Shown piece by piece: positions 24,341-35,141 of a stretch of 64,000 nt of DNA. Within the stretch, counting starts at the first letter, position 1. Every line of letters begins with the position of its first letter. The notes under the pieces were generated by a model. That model made no database searches. It was given only the letters and a program-made list of their open reading frames with translations, and was not told the DNA's origin. Source of the DNA: an uncultured Prevotellaceae bacterium (GTDB lineage Bacteria; Bacteroidota; Bacteroidia; Bacteroidales; Bacteroidaceae); contig CAMVDU010000005.1 of NCBI GenBank assembly GCA_947166345.1, forward strand, positions 37,639-101,638, in the 5' to 3' direction. Both the position numbers and the translations under genes were made by a program.

Positions 24341-24949
24341 TTAATCGGTGGCTTTGCGCAGCTTCAGGAAGTGGGCTATGAGGTCCTTGTAGTCCTGCCC
24401 CTGATGGATGTTGAAGCGGTTCCAAAGGTCGCCGCAGACGACGATGCCGCCGAAGTTGAGGTCGCGCATCTGTCGGATGTTCTCCAGACTCATGCCGCCC
24501 ATGGCGTACACCTTCTTGTCGATGAGTCCCTGGCGCGAGGCTGCCTTCAGCTGGTCGATGGTCAGCGTCTGCTTGTCGAGGGGATTGCTCTGGCTGTCGT
24601 AGATGGTCTTGAGGAAGACGTAGTTGGACTTCTTCTTGGCCTCGCGCAACTCGTCGATGGAGTGGCAGGTGCGGCTGACGTTGCCACGGTAGCCGTGGGG
24701 CAGCTCGTCGGTAGCATTGTTCAGGTGAATGCCGTGCAAGCCAAACTCCTCACGCAGGTAGAAGTGGTCGTGCACGGTGATGCGCTTATAGTAGTCCTCG
24801 GGAATCAGGGTGAGCAAACGCTCGGAATAAACCGGCTCGGCACCGGGTTTATAGAGGTGCAGATTGTCCATACCTTCCTCGAAGAGGGCGGTGAGAATCT
24901 GATTTTCTTCCACGAAAAACGTGGCTTTTGTCATGATGATGAGTTTCAT
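24341..24949 (-). CDS. Thiamine phosphate synthase-like protein (ThiE/TenI)
   Basis: The 202-residue TIM-barrel protein has LIIMTKATFFVEENQIL, a first strand, then MDNLHLYKPG (ThiE-type lysine/arginine strand), ITVHDHFYLREEFGLHGIHL and VYAMGGMSLENIRQMRDL near the phosphate site. It is single-domain, far from other thiamine genes, and the EVEND-type loops of real ThiE are altered. It may therefore be a TenI-like paralogue rather than the thiamine pathway enzyme. No TPP riboswitch was seen upstream. Confidence 0.8.
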   Translation of the reverse strand: MKLIIMTKATFFVEENQILTALFEEGMDNLHLYKPGAEPVYSERLLTLIPEDYYKRITVHDHFYLREEFGLHGIHLNNATDELPHGYRGNVSRTCHSIDELREAKKKSNYVFLKTIYDSQSNPLDKQTLTIDQLKAASRQGLIDKKVYAMGGMSLENIRQMRDLNFGGIVVCGDLWNRFNIHQGQDYKDLIAHFLKLRKATD

Positions 24950-24977
24950 CTTTCCGACATTTTTTTCGTTTCCGTTG

Positions 24978-24985
24978 CAAAGGTA
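24978..24985 (-). promoter_or_regulatory. -7 box of the thiE-like gene
   Basis: Minus-strand TACCTTTG 29 nt before the start codon. The next 45 nt toward the glycosidase gene are an AT-rich tract with ATGAAA/AATGAA repeats of 7-8 bp (24994-25025). Confidence 0.6.
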
Positions 24986-25038
24986 AGAAAAAATAATGAA
25001 ATAATGAAAAAATGAAAAATTAAAAAAGGTAAAAACAG

Positions 25039-28023
25039 TTAGGGCCGCTGGAGGGTGATGGCCATGAGTCCTATGACGACATCGTTGGAGAGGGTCCTCA
25101 GGGTGAGTGTCTTCAGCTTCTTTTGTGGGTTGAGGGGCATGTCGAGCACGACGCCAGCTCCCTTTTCCAGCTTACGGTCGTTGTAACTGCCGCCGATGCC
25201 GTTGGCCACAGGCCGTCCGTAGCGTGGACCGAGGGGCAGCAGCTGGCGAGTGACGTTTCCTGATGCAAAGTCTATACGGTAGGGTCGTGGCTGCGCGGCG
25301 TGGAAGGCCAGTCCGTCCTCGTAGTAGTCCTGCTCTATGGGACACCAGTTGTGGGGGTTCTGCAGGTGCAGGGTGTCGCTGGAGGCATCGTCGTAGGTGA
25401 CGATGACCAGGGCGTTGTCGATGTGGCTCTGCATGTGGTTGGTGGAGCCTGCCATGAGCAGGTAGGCGTGTGAGGCCTTGCCCTTGAGGGGAATGCTGAC
25501 GGCGTCGGGGTAGTTGTCCCACAGCGAGGTGTATGCGATGTTGTGTCCTTCGCTCGGTGTGCGGAAGGTGATGCCGATGTTGGTGTGGAGCAGTCCCTTG
25601 TGGTCCACCTGTCGGCGCAGGATGCTGTCGTCGATGGTGGCCTTGGCATCGGGGTGACACCAGTCGCCCAGTCCGTGGAGGGGTATCTGCAGGGTGGTGT
25701 AGGGCGAACGTGGTGAAAGATACTGGTTCTTGAAAATGTCGCTGACGTTGCTGTTGAATACCTTGTCGATGTTGACGGGGCTGAGTCGTTCGCTCCTGAC
25801 GTCGTCGAAGAGGTTGCCCCAGGTGGCTCCGTCGGTCTGTTCCTGACAGACAAGTGGCTGCAGCTCAGGGTCTTTTTCCACGTGCTTTACCACGAAGGTC
25901 TGCTTCTTCTGGGCCGTGCCTATGGTCTCCACATAGTTGCCGTTGCCGCTGTTCTGGCGCAGGATGATGGTGAGGGGCTGTGCGAAGTTCTGTTCCACCT
26001 CGTAGATGTCGTTGTCGCCCTCGCGCCTGTATGTATATTTAAAATAAGGTGTGCTGATGGAAGCGTGCTGCCACTCGGAGGGGAACCCCGGGCGCAGCAG
26101 ACAGTAACCGTCCAACGCCTGTGGCACAATGCCGAAGAGTCCTTGGATGAAGGTACGCGAGGAGATGCCTGTGTTGTCAGAGAAGTCGCGATACAGTTCG
26201 CCGCGTGCCTTGTCGTAATAGCTGATCTGTCCGAAGTTGCCCGGACTGCTGCCCAGATAGGCAAAGTCGAGGATGTTGGCCTTCATCAGCCGGTAGGCCT
26301 CGTCAGACCGTCCTGCCAGGAAGTAGGCGAGGGCGGTGTGCATCACCTCTTCGGCTGCCACGTTGTTGATGCTCCACTCGTAGGGCTGCCAGTCGGTGGT
26401 GCTGATGGTATTTAGTGTAGAGTTTAGAGTGTAGAGTTTAGAGTTTGCTACCGCCACAGGTATATGCGGGATGCATGTATCCACGTACTGTGTGGCCCTG
26501 AAGGCCTGCTCCTTGGTGCACGCCCCACAGTCGATGGGTGTGTAGATGCTCCACAGGGCAGCATGGTTGTGGGTGCGACGCAGTCCCATGAGGTCCTGAT
26601 ATTCGGCCCAATGGCCCCTGTCCTTGAGCCACAGGCGCTGGTTCATGGCCTGGAGCGTCTTCTGTGCCTCCTGATGATAGTAGGTGGGGTCTTCGCCCAG
26701 AATGGCAGCGATGCGTGCTGCCAACTTGAAGGCGCGATAGTTGTAGGCCGAGGCGTGGGTCACCGCCCCGCTGTTGTAGTAGAGGGCGTCGCTGGCCCAG
26801 ATGCAGCAGTAGGCATCGTAGAGTCCGTCGTCGTCGGGGTCGAAGTTGCGCTTCTCCCACGCCAGATGCCGTTTCAGCACGGGCCACATCTGTCGCATAA
26901 AGACGGTGTCGGCATCGTACTCGAAGTGCCACAGCAGTTCGTCGATATAGTTGAGGTTCATGTCGTAGTGGTGCATCTGGTCGTTGCGCTCGGGGTTACG
27001 GCAGATATAGCCGTTGCTGTACATCTGCGTGCCCCATTTCTTTTCTGCACGTGCCATCGCCTTGTCGGGGTCCTGTGAGGGATGGGGGATGGTAGGCTCG
27101 ATGTCAGTCACCTGACTGGCGGCATAGGCTGAGAAATGGCGACGGGCACGATCGGGCATACCCAGAACGTCACCCATATAGGCTGCACGCCAACCGTTGA
27201 GGGGCATGCGCCACACCACAGCTCCGTGGAGCCACACCTTTCCGTCCCAGGCACCGTCGGCAGCGGCTGTCAGGGCTCCTCCCATAGCGTTGATGAAGGG
27301 GTCGGGGGTGTCGAAGACAATCTGACTGTCTAACCATTGGTGGTGCTGCCAAGCCTTGTCGAAGAGGCTGCGGGCCTCGTTGCCTGTGGGTGTCGTCAAT
27401 GTGTACTGGTCGTCGCTGCCCAGGTCGAGCAGGAAGTAGGTGCTGCCTTCGTTCAGCGTCCACTGTGCCGTCTGCCTGTTGGTCTCGCCTACGGAGGGCT
27501 CGAAGCTGTCGGCAGGATCGCTGCCCAGGTCGCCCGACCGCTTGAACTTGGGTCGCAACACGTCGCAGACAATGGCTGTAACTGTGGCATCCTGCCACGC
27601 GTTGCCATGCGTGGTGAACTGCCAGAGAGCCTGTTCGCCGTCTGGCATTGCCAGCACAGTGATGTCGAGGCTGCCAGCGGGCCACGCATCGTCCGTGAGA
27701 CGGTAGGTGCGCATGCCAGCATTGTAGCGTGCCTCACAGTGGGTGGTGCTTTCGAGGGGTATGGTCTTGCCGTTGCGGGTCAGGGTGAAGCGAATGTTGC
27801 GGTGGGCCCGTTTGCGGAAGATGGCAAAGATGGGGCGGTCGCTGGTCTCCACGCGATACTCCGTGTGGCTGCCGTAGAGGGCTCGTGTATAGCGGTTGGT
27901 GCCGTCCTGACACACAAAGTCGTGTCCGTCGGGCAGGTACTGGAAGGACCTTGCCTCCTGTGCCGTTGCCGTTGTTGCTCCCAACAGCATGAGGGCTATG
28001 ATGAGGTGTCTGCAGTTCGTCAT
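25039..28023 (-). CDS. Secreted six-hairpin glycosidase-like protein (DUF4450 type)
   Basis: This 994-residue protein has a signal peptide (cleavage near TATAQ, residue 22), an N-terminal beta-sandwich (about 25-210) and an (alpha/alpha)6 catalytic-type region (about 260-680; RMPLNGWRAAYMGDVLGMPD, DDDGLYDAYCCIWASDALYY, SINNVAAEEVMHTALAYFLA, GLFGIVPQALDGYCLLRPGF). A C-terminal beta domain (about 790-990) follows. I believe these match the DUF4450/six-hairpin glycosidases of Bacteroidales plant-glycan loci. The substrate is unknown. A heptamer tract is read in frame near residue 530 (SKLYTLNSTLNTIS). It lies 12 nt downstream of tamB. Confidence 0.65.
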   Translation of the reverse strand: MTNCRHLIIALMLLGATTATAQEARSFQYLPDGHDFVCQDGTNRYTRALYGSHTEYRVETSDRPIFAIFRKRAHRNIRFTLTRNGKTIPLESTTHCEARYNAGMRTYRLTDDAWPAGSLDITVLAMPDGEQALWQFTTHGNAWQDATVTAIVCDVLRPKFKRSGDLGSDPADSFEPSVGETNRQTAQWTLNEGSTYFLLDLGSDDQYTLTTPTGNEARSLFDKAWQHHQWLDSQIVFDTPDPFINAMGGALTAAADGAWDGKVWLHGAVVWRMPLNGWRAAYMGDVLGMPDRARRHFSAYAASQVTDIEPTIPHPSQDPDKAMARAEKKWGTQMYSNGYICRNPERNDQMHHYDMNLNYIDELLWHFEYDADTVFMRQMWPVLKRHLAWEKRNFDPDDDGLYDAYCCIWASDALYYNSGAVTHASAYNYRAFKLAARIAAILGEDPTYYHQEAQKTLQAMNQRLWLKDRGHWAEYQDLMGLRRTHNHAALWSIYTPIDCGACTKEQAFRATQYVDTCIPHIPVAVANSKLYTLNSTLNTISTTDWQPYEWSINNVAAEEVMHTALAYFLAGRSDEAYRLMKANILDFAYLGSSPGNFGQISYYDKARGELYRDFSDNTGISSRTFIQGLFGIVPQALDGYCLLRPGFPSEWQHASISTPYFKYTYRREGDNDIYEVEQNFAQPLTIILRQNSGNGNYVETIGTAQKKQTFVVKHVEKDPELQPLVCQEQTDGATWGNLFDDVRSERLSPVNIDKVFNSNVSDIFKNQYLSPRSPYTTLQIPLHGLGDWCHPDAKATIDDSILRRQVDHKGLLHTNIGITFRTPSEGHNIAYTSLWDNYPDAVSIPLKGKASHAYLLMAGSTNHMQSHIDNALVIVTYDDASSDTLHLQNPHNWCPIEQDYYEDGLAFHAAQPRPYRIDFASGNVTRQLLPLGPRYGRPVANGIGGSYNDRKLEKGAGVVLDMPLNPQKKLKTLTLRTLSNDVVIGLMAITLQRP
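26411..26445. repeat. Heptamer tract inside the large glycosidase gene
   Basis: Five 7-bp units on the plus strand: TTTAGTG, TAGAGTT, TAGAGTG, TAGAGTT, TAGAGTT. The gene is on the minus strand, where they are translated as KLYTLNSTLNT. Confidence 0.85.
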
Positions 28024-28035
28024 CGTGTTTAGTTT

Positions 28036-31000
28036 TTATGGTTGTACACCCTCCGCAGGGGCGTTGCTTTTCGTCTTCCGTCTTGAATGGAAAAGGTCGC
28101 CCAGACCGTCGAAGTCTTTCTTCATGATGAGACCGACGCCCTGCGTGTTCAGCGATGAGCGGGTGAAGTAGCGGTCGTTGGTCTGGTTGTAGACCTTCAC
28201 GGCAAGGTTGCCGTTGGGGTAGAGGAGATAGCGAATATCGAAGTCGCCGATGAACGAGGGATTGGCTTGTGTGGCGTTGTCGCGATAGCCGAACTGTCCG
28301 TTGATGAGCAGGCGGTTGTTGAGCATGCGTCCGCTGACCAGTCCTTCATACTCGGCATTATGCCATCCTTCGTTGCCTGTGGAGATATTGGCTCCGAAGT
28401 TCCAGTCGTCGTTCTTGATGACCTGTGACAGTAGCTCGTTGATCTGCGTAGAGACGGTTCCTGAGAGCAGCGACTGCATGGCCAGCTCGGTCTGTCCGTA
28501 CTGCTGGGTGCCGGCATTGTTGACGCCCTGTGTGTAGAAGCGTCCTACGCCCAGCAGATAGACCACCTGCTGGTTGAGTTCCTGCTCGCCGTTGATGATA
28601 GAGCGTATCATCTGCTGTTCCTCAGCATTGACGGTAGGCATCTCGAGGTCGAACTCCACGCGTGGAGCCCCTGCCGTTCCCAGAATCTTCATCAGACAGT
28701 TGACACGAACGGTGTTGTTAGTGAACGAGTTGCCGATGTTCAGGTCAGACAGACTGACGCCGTTCACCGTATAGACAGCATTCAGGTTGAGAGCAGCGTC
28801 AAAGGGGTTGCCTCCGAAGATGATGGTGCCGTTCTCCTGGAAGTTGAAGTTTTTCTTGATGATGTTCTGGATGGTCATCGTGTAGGTGCCGCGTTCGGTG
28901 GTGTAGGTGCCAAACATATGGAAAGGTCCCTTGTTGTAGAACGAGGCGTTGATGACGCCGTTACCGTTGAGCGTGATGTTGTCGCCCGAACCGGCATCCA
29001 TCAGCACTTTGAGCGTGGCATCGGGTGTGGCATTGATGCGGAAGTTGATGCGCAGGTCGGAAGGGATGGATGCCTGCTGGTTGTCGCCAAGGAAGATAGG
29101 CACAATGTCGTTGTTGTCGCGTTCGTGCCAGGTGATGAACTGCTGGTTGCTGATGGCATCGGGGTTGGCGGCATTATAGGAGAAGACGGAGTTGCGGTTG
29201 GGGGTGACGTCGCAGTTGATGACCACCTCGCCAGGACGTCCGTGGATGTCGGCACGACCTGTGGCATAGACGACACCACAGATGGTGGAGTTGTCGAACT
29301 CAGGGAAGTTGTAGGCCAGCACGTTGTCGGCATCGATGCCGAAGTCGAAGGTGAAGTGCTTGAAGCTGCGGTGGTTGATGGTGCCTGTCACCTGGGCTAT
29401 GTGGTTGTTCCTGTCGTAGGCACGGAAGTGGTTAAAGCGTATAGCGTCGGGCTCAAAGTGGATGGTATCGCCCCTCAGCTGGTAGGTGGTACCCAGGGCG
29501 CCGACGGTGGTCTGTCCCTGCACAGCAAGGTCGCCTGTCAGCATGATGCGGTTGAGTGGTCCTGCCAGACGCACCTCTCCGAAGGTATGACCCGTCAGTC
29601 CTGAGAAGAACGACTTGGTGAACGACTGACAGAACTCGATGGGGGTGCCCTGTGCCGTAATGGTGAGGTCGATATCCTTGTCTGTTGGCGAGATATAGCC
29701 GTTGATGTGGGTCTGCTCCTGCTCCTCATTCTGTGTGACGGCATGCAGGTCGATGCGTTTCTCCTCACGGTTCCAGTAGGTATTGGCGAGGAGGGTGCCC
29801 ATCGGTCCGTCCTGGAAGGTGAAATCGTTGACGGTGAGGTCGGCAGATGCCCCGAAATCACCGAACACTTCGTTGACAAAGGCTTGTCCTGAGGCATAGC
29901 CGCCAAACTCAACAGAATGGAAGTTGACCAAGTTGAGGACGTAGGCTACGTCGATGTTACGCATATCAACAACAAGGGTATCCGTTGTATTGGCAGAGGC
30001 CACACCGTCGATAATGAGGTGGTTCTCACCATGATGCAGGTTGAAATGGTCGAAGGTCAGTTGTCCGTCGGTATAGAGGATGTTGCTGGGTTCCATAGAC
30101 CACTCAGTACCCCTTATCGACATCTGTGAGGGCAGTATGCGCACCTGTCCTTCGGGCTGTCCTGCCTCGTTGGTGTAGAGCTGTGTCACCATGTTGAGGG
30201 TGCCTCGCATGTCGTCGTCAGAATAGCCTGTGGCATCATGGTTGGCGATGTTGATGGACGAGCGTATGGTGTTGTCGCCAGCCAGCGCTTTCAGTCTGAG
30301 ATCAAGGAAGCGGTTCTTCTGCAGCAGCTTGGTGAGTTCTAGATTGATGTGGGCTGTATCGTTCACGGTGGTCATCTCGAGGAGTCCACCCACGTATTCC
30401 TCGTCGTTATAGGTGAACGAGGGCATCTGTCCGTGAATCTCGATCTCGTTGTTGATATCATTGACGCTGGCATTCAGATACAGGTCCTGGTTCAGTGAGA
30501 TGGGAATGCCCAGTAGCCGCTGCATCCAGTCGGTATCGATGAGCTTCAGGGTCAGTTGGAAGTCGTTCTTCGATGCTTTCACTTTCGAGGGCAGTCCTGG
30601 CAGGGTGGGGAGCTTCGAAGCAGTATAGCTGATAAAGCTCTGTGGCAGCGTGGCCCAGTTGAACTGTCCGTGCAGACGAGCCTCGCCCATGTCGCCGCTC
30701 ACAATCATGAAGTGGCCCCTGTCGTCGTAGCCTGAGTTGATGTGAAGACGGTCCAGATGATAGGGCTCGTCGTCGTTGCCAACATTACTCATGATGAAGT
30801 CGGAGATGTCTGCCGTTCCCTCAATATCGTTGAACGAGCTGCCTGAGATGTCGGCATCGAAAACCCCTGAGAAGGTGGTCTCACCCCAGCGGTCGCTCAG
30901 GTTTAGGGCTTGTGGCGCAAAGTCCTGGATGGTGCCTTTCAGTCGGGCTTTCATGCGCGATCCTTTCTGGTAGGCTCCTTCAATAGAGGCTTTGATGTGG

Positions 31001-32424
31001 GCATCGTCAATCTGCAGACTGCCGGCAATGGCATCAGGTGAGTATTGTCCGTCCAGTTCGATATTGCTGTAGGCATAGTCCTTGTATTCCAAATGCGGGA
31101 TGGTGCCGTCGAGACTCACCTCGTCGGCCTGTCCGCTGAAATGCAGGTCGGCAACCACCTTGCCCAGGTCTTCTGACTGCAGCAGTTGTCTCAGGTTGAG
31201 ACCGTCGGTCTTGACGTTGCCCGTAAAGTGCTGGGATTTGTCGAACGTAAGGTCTGCTATGACATGGCCTGCGGCAGTCTGTATCTCTGCATTGGCTGTT
31301 GTCTGTCCAGTGGCATCTTTCGATATGTCTGCGTCTAACGATACGCTTCCTAAGCGTCCCACTACGTCGGGTATCTGTGGAAAGGCGTCGCCTACCTCGG
31401 CAAGCAGTCTTTCTGAGGCAAACACCTGAGTGTTCTTGAGGGCATAGGTGCTGTCTTTCAGGGAGATATCACCTTTGATGGACAGCGCGTGGTCTTCAGC
31501 TGTTGCCTGCAGCCTGCTCACCTCGATGTTGGTCCCCTTTCCAATTACCGTACCGCTGATGGTCAGCGTGTGGTCGAAGTGACTCAGCAGGGGCAGCAGC
31601 GGTTTGAAGTCGGTGGGGTTCACTTTGACCTCCTCGAGTGCCAGCTGATAGGCCAGTGTCTCCTTCAGATGGTCGGGATCGTACGAGGCAGAAAGGTGGT
31701 CGAAGGCGATGTTGGAATGGGTCATCTCCAAACAGAAACCGCGGATGTCGGCCTTATTGTTGGTACCCTCAACCTTCATCGACAGACGGTTCACCTGCAA
31801 CCCCGACTGCTCCTTGAATGCCAGTCGCTTGATGTTGATATCGAGCTTCTCTTTGGTGAGTTCGTGCAGTTCTATATATGCACTTATATCGCTTAATCCC
31901 AGATGTTTAATATTAAACTGTTCGGGCGTTTGTGGAGCATCGAGTTGGTTGTATGCAACAGAGGAGTTGCGGATGATGAGCGAGTTGATGCGGATGTCGA
32001 GTGTGGATTCTTTTTTGTTGTCTTTCGACTTCAGCGAGTCGAGCGCAAACTGGTAGTTGGGCTCCGACTCGGCAGTCTCTCGATAGAGGTTGGCATGGGC
32101 TCCGAAGAGCTGTGCCGAGGAGATGCGGATGCGTCCGTCAAGGAGTGGCAGCAGGTCAATCTTCACCGTCATGCGATTGGAACGAAGCATGTCTTGGTGC
32201 TTCTGATCCTTGATGACCACATCATCAATGATGAGACGGTTGAAGAAGCCCAGGTCCACACGTCCTACGCTGACTTCCGTGCCCAGTTTTCGCGACACGG
32301 CACCTGCCACCTGACGGCCCAGAAACGTCTGAACGGCCGGCACATGGATGAGAATAATCAGCAGGAAATACAATCCCAGCAGACTCCAGATGGTCCAGTT
32401 GATGATATGTTTTAGTCTTTTCAA
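28036..32424 (-). CDS. tamB: TamB-like translocation/assembly or lipid-bridge protein (DUF490)
   Basis: At 1462 residues it has an N-terminal membrane helix (about 8-30, IINWTIWSLLGLYFLLIIL), a long run of repeating beta strands like other bridge-like AsmA/TamB proteins, and a C-terminal DUF490 domain. That domain shows VNCLMKILGTAGAPRVEFDL, QQMIRSIINGEQELNQQVVY and a final beta-barrel-like SFIGDFDIRYLLYPNGNLAV. It should span the periplasm from the inner membrane. Roles proposed for the family are outer-membrane protein assembly and phospholipid transport. The C-terminal 20 residues are a polar tail. It is divergent from nqrA. Confidence 0.9.
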   Translation of the reverse strand: MKRLKHIINWTIWSLLGLYFLLIILIHVPAVQTFLGRQVAGAVSRKLGTEVSVGRVDLGFFNRLIIDDVVIKDQKHQDMLRSNRMTVKIDLLPLLDGRIRISSAQLFGAHANLYRETAESEPNYQFALDSLKSKDNKKESTLDIRINSLIIRNSSVAYNQLDAPQTPEQFNIKHLGLSDISAYIELHELTKEKLDINIKRLAFKEQSGLQVNRLSMKVEGTNNKADIRGFCLEMTHSNIAFDHLSASYDPDHLKETLAYQLALEEVKVNPTDFKPLLPLLSHFDHTLTISGTVIGKGTNIEVSRLQATAEDHALSIKGDISLKDSTYALKNTQVFASERLLAEVGDAFPQIPDVVGRLGSVSLDADISKDATGQTTANAEIQTAAGHVIADLTFDKSQHFTGNVKTDGLNLRQLLQSEDLGKVVADLHFSGQADEVSLDGTIPHLEYKDYAYSNIELDGQYSPDAIAGSLQIDDAHIKASIEGAYQKGSRMKARLKGTIQDFAPQALNLSDRWGETTFSGVFDADISGSSFNDIEGTADISDFIMSNVGNDDEPYHLDRLHINSGYDDRGHFMIVSGDMGEARLHGQFNWATLPQSFISYTASKLPTLPGLPSKVKASKNDFQLTLKLIDTDWMQRLLGIPISLNQDLYLNASVNDINNEIEIHGQMPSFTYNDEEYVGGLLEMTTVNDTAHINLELTKLLQKNRFLDLRLKALAGDNTIRSSINIANHDATGYSDDDMRGTLNMVTQLYTNEAGQPEGQVRILPSQMSIRGTEWSMEPSNILYTDGQLTFDHFNLHHGENHLIIDGVASANTTDTLVVDMRNIDVAYVLNLVNFHSVEFGGYASGQAFVNEVFGDFGASADLTVNDFTFQDGPMGTLLANTYWNREEKRIDLHAVTQNEEQEQTHINGYISPTDKDIDLTITAQGTPIEFCQSFTKSFFSGLTGHTFGEVRLAGPLNRIMLTGDLAVQGQTTVGALGTTYQLRGDTIHFEPDAIRFNHFRAYDRNNHIAQVTGTINHRSFKHFTFDFGIDADNVLAYNFPEFDNSTICGVVYATGRADIHGRPGEVVINCDVTPNRNSVFSYNAANPDAISNQQFITWHERDNNDIVPIFLGDNQQASIPSDLRINFRINATPDATLKVLMDAGSGDNITLNGNGVINASFYNKGPFHMFGTYTTERGTYTMTIQNIIKKNFNFQENGTIIFGGNPFDAALNLNAVYTVNGVSLSDLNIGNSFTNNTVRVNCLMKILGTAGAPRVEFDLEMPTVNAEEQQMIRSIINGEQELNQQVVYLLGVGRFYTQGVNNAGTQQYGQTELAMQSLLSGTVSTQINELLSQVIKNDDWNFGANISTGNEGWHNAEYEGLVSGRMLNNRLLINGQFGYRDNATQANPSFIGDFDIRYLLYPNGNLAVKVYNQTNDRYFTRSSLNTQGVGLIMKKDFDGLGDLFHSRRKTKSNAPAEGVQP

Positions 32425-32473
32425 TTCTGACAGATTGACTTGACAAATGCCCTTGTCGTTGTTTATCAGCCCA

Positions 32474-32481
32474 CAAAATTA
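32474..32481 (-). promoter_or_regulatory. -7 box of tamB
   Basis: Minus-strand TAATTTTG, 50 nt before the tamB start. No good -33 element was identified. Confidence 0.45.
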
Positions 32482-32519
32482 CTACAATTTCTTTTGATAT
32501 CTGCATTTTTTGGTCATTA

Positions 32520-32554
32520 TTTGAGGGTGATATGCCAATTTTTTGTTATTTTTG
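32520..32554 (+). promoter_or_regulatory. Promoter of the nqr operon
   Basis: TATTTTTG at 32547-32554 fits the -7 consensus, 35 nt before nqrA. TTTG at 32520-32523 gives a 23-nt spacer. Confidence 0.6.
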
Positions 32555-32589
32555 CACTCTCGAATTCACAAATCTATAGATTATCACAT

Positions 32590-33951
<1,362 letters not shown>

Positions 33952-33956
33952 CGACT

Positions 33957-35141
33957 ATGAAAGCACTAAGAAAATACCTCAATAAGATCAAGCCAAACTT
34001 CGAGGAGGGTGGTAAGCTGCATGCCTTCCATTCGCTCTTCGACGGCTTTGAGACATTCCTCTATGTGCCCAACAAGACATCGAAGAACGGTGTCAACATT
34101 CACGATGCCATCGACTCGAAGCGTATCATGAGTGTGGTGGTGCTGGCGCTGATGCCAGCCCTGCTGTTTGGTATGTATAATGTGGGTTATCAGAACTATG
34201 CTGCTGCCGGCACACTGGCTCAGGCATCGTTCTTTGACCTGTTCTTCTTTGGTTTCCTGGCTGTACTGCCCAAGATTCTGGTTAGCTACATCGTAGGTCT
34301 CGGCATTGAGTTTGCCTGGGCCCAGTGGAAGGGCGAGGAGATTCAGGAGGGTTTCCTCGTATCGGGTATCCTCATTCCCATGATTGTGCCTGTGAACTGT
34401 CCGTTGTGGATTCTTGCCATCGCCGTTGCCTTTGCCGTGATTATCGGCAAGGAGATCTTCGGTGGTACGGGCATGAACATCTTCAACCCTGCACTCATCT
34501 GTCGTGCCTTCCTGTTCTTTGCCTATCCCACCAAGATGAGTGGTGATAGCGTTTGGGTGGCCGACGAGAAGATCTTGGGACTGGGTAACAATCTGGCTGA
34601 GACGCTTCATGTTGATGCCTATACGCAGGCCACGCCGCTGGCTGAAGTGGGACAGGGCGTTAATCCTGTTGACACTGGTACCAGCCTCTGCGACATGATT
34701 TGCGGTTTCATCCCTGGCTCTATCGGTGAGACAAGCGTCATCGCCATTGCCATTGGTGCCTGCATCCTCTTGCTGACGCGCATCGCCTCGTGGAAGATCA
34801 TGCTGAGTGTCTTCGTGGGTGGCGGTTTGACGGCTGCACTCTTCGCTGGTATCGGTTCTACTGTGATTCCCTGGTACGAACACCTCGTGCTGGGCGGCTT
34901 TGCCTTCGGTGCCGTGTTCATGGCTACCGATCCTGTCACTTCGGCACGTACCGAGACTGGTAAGTGGATTTATGGCTTCATCATTGGTGTGATGGCTATC
35001 GTCATCCGTGTGATGAACCCGGGCTATCCAGAGGGTATGATGCTCGCCATCCTGCTGATGAATATGTTTGCTCCCACCATCGACTACTTCGTGGTGGAAC
35101 GTAATATCTCGAAACGTATGAAGAGAGGAGGAACAAAATGA
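33957..35141 (+). CDS. nqrB: NQR subunit B (covalent FMN, Na+ channel)
   Basis: A 394-residue polytopic membrane protein homologous to RnfD. The FMN-carrying threonine is in YTQATPLAEVGQ (about residue 226), where other NqrB proteins have SGAT. GGTGMNIFNPALICRAFLFF and MATDPVTSARTETGKWIYGF are diagnostic. It provides the riboflavin/FMN sites and the ion path. It starts 5 nt after nqrA and overlaps nqrC by 4 nt. Confidence 0.95.
   Translation: MKALRKYLNKIKPNFEEGGKLHAFHSLFDGFETFLYVPNKTSKNGVNIHDAIDSKRIMSVVVLALMPALLFGMYNVGYQNYAAAGTLAQASFFDLFFFGFLAVLPKILVSYIVGLGIEFAWAQWKGEEIQEGFLVSGILIPMIVPVNCPLWILAIAVAFAVIIGKEIFGGTGMNIFNPALICRAFLFFAYPTKMSGDSVWVADEKILGLGNNLAETLHVDAYTQATPLAEVGQGVNPVDTGTSLCDMICGFIPGSIGETSVIAIAIGACILLLTRIASWKIMLSVFVGGGLTAALFAGIGSTVIPWYEHLVLGGFAFGAVFMATDPVTSARTETGKWIYGFIIGVMAIVIRVMNPGYPEGMMLAILLMNMFAPTIDYFVVERNISKRMKRGGTK

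Noticed and set aside
24950..25038. TPP riboswitch for the thiE-like gene
   Set aside because: The gap is short and AT-rich, with no CUGAGA or similar aptamer motif.
28918..29604. Long plus-strand reading frame opposite tamB
   Set aside because: It is antisense to a well-supported 1462-residue gene, lacks recognisable motifs and reflects codon bias of the opposite strand.
32440..32589. Extended N-terminus for NqrA
   Set aside because: It would include the promoter and AT-rich non-coding sequence; ATG 32590 gives the standard N-terminus.
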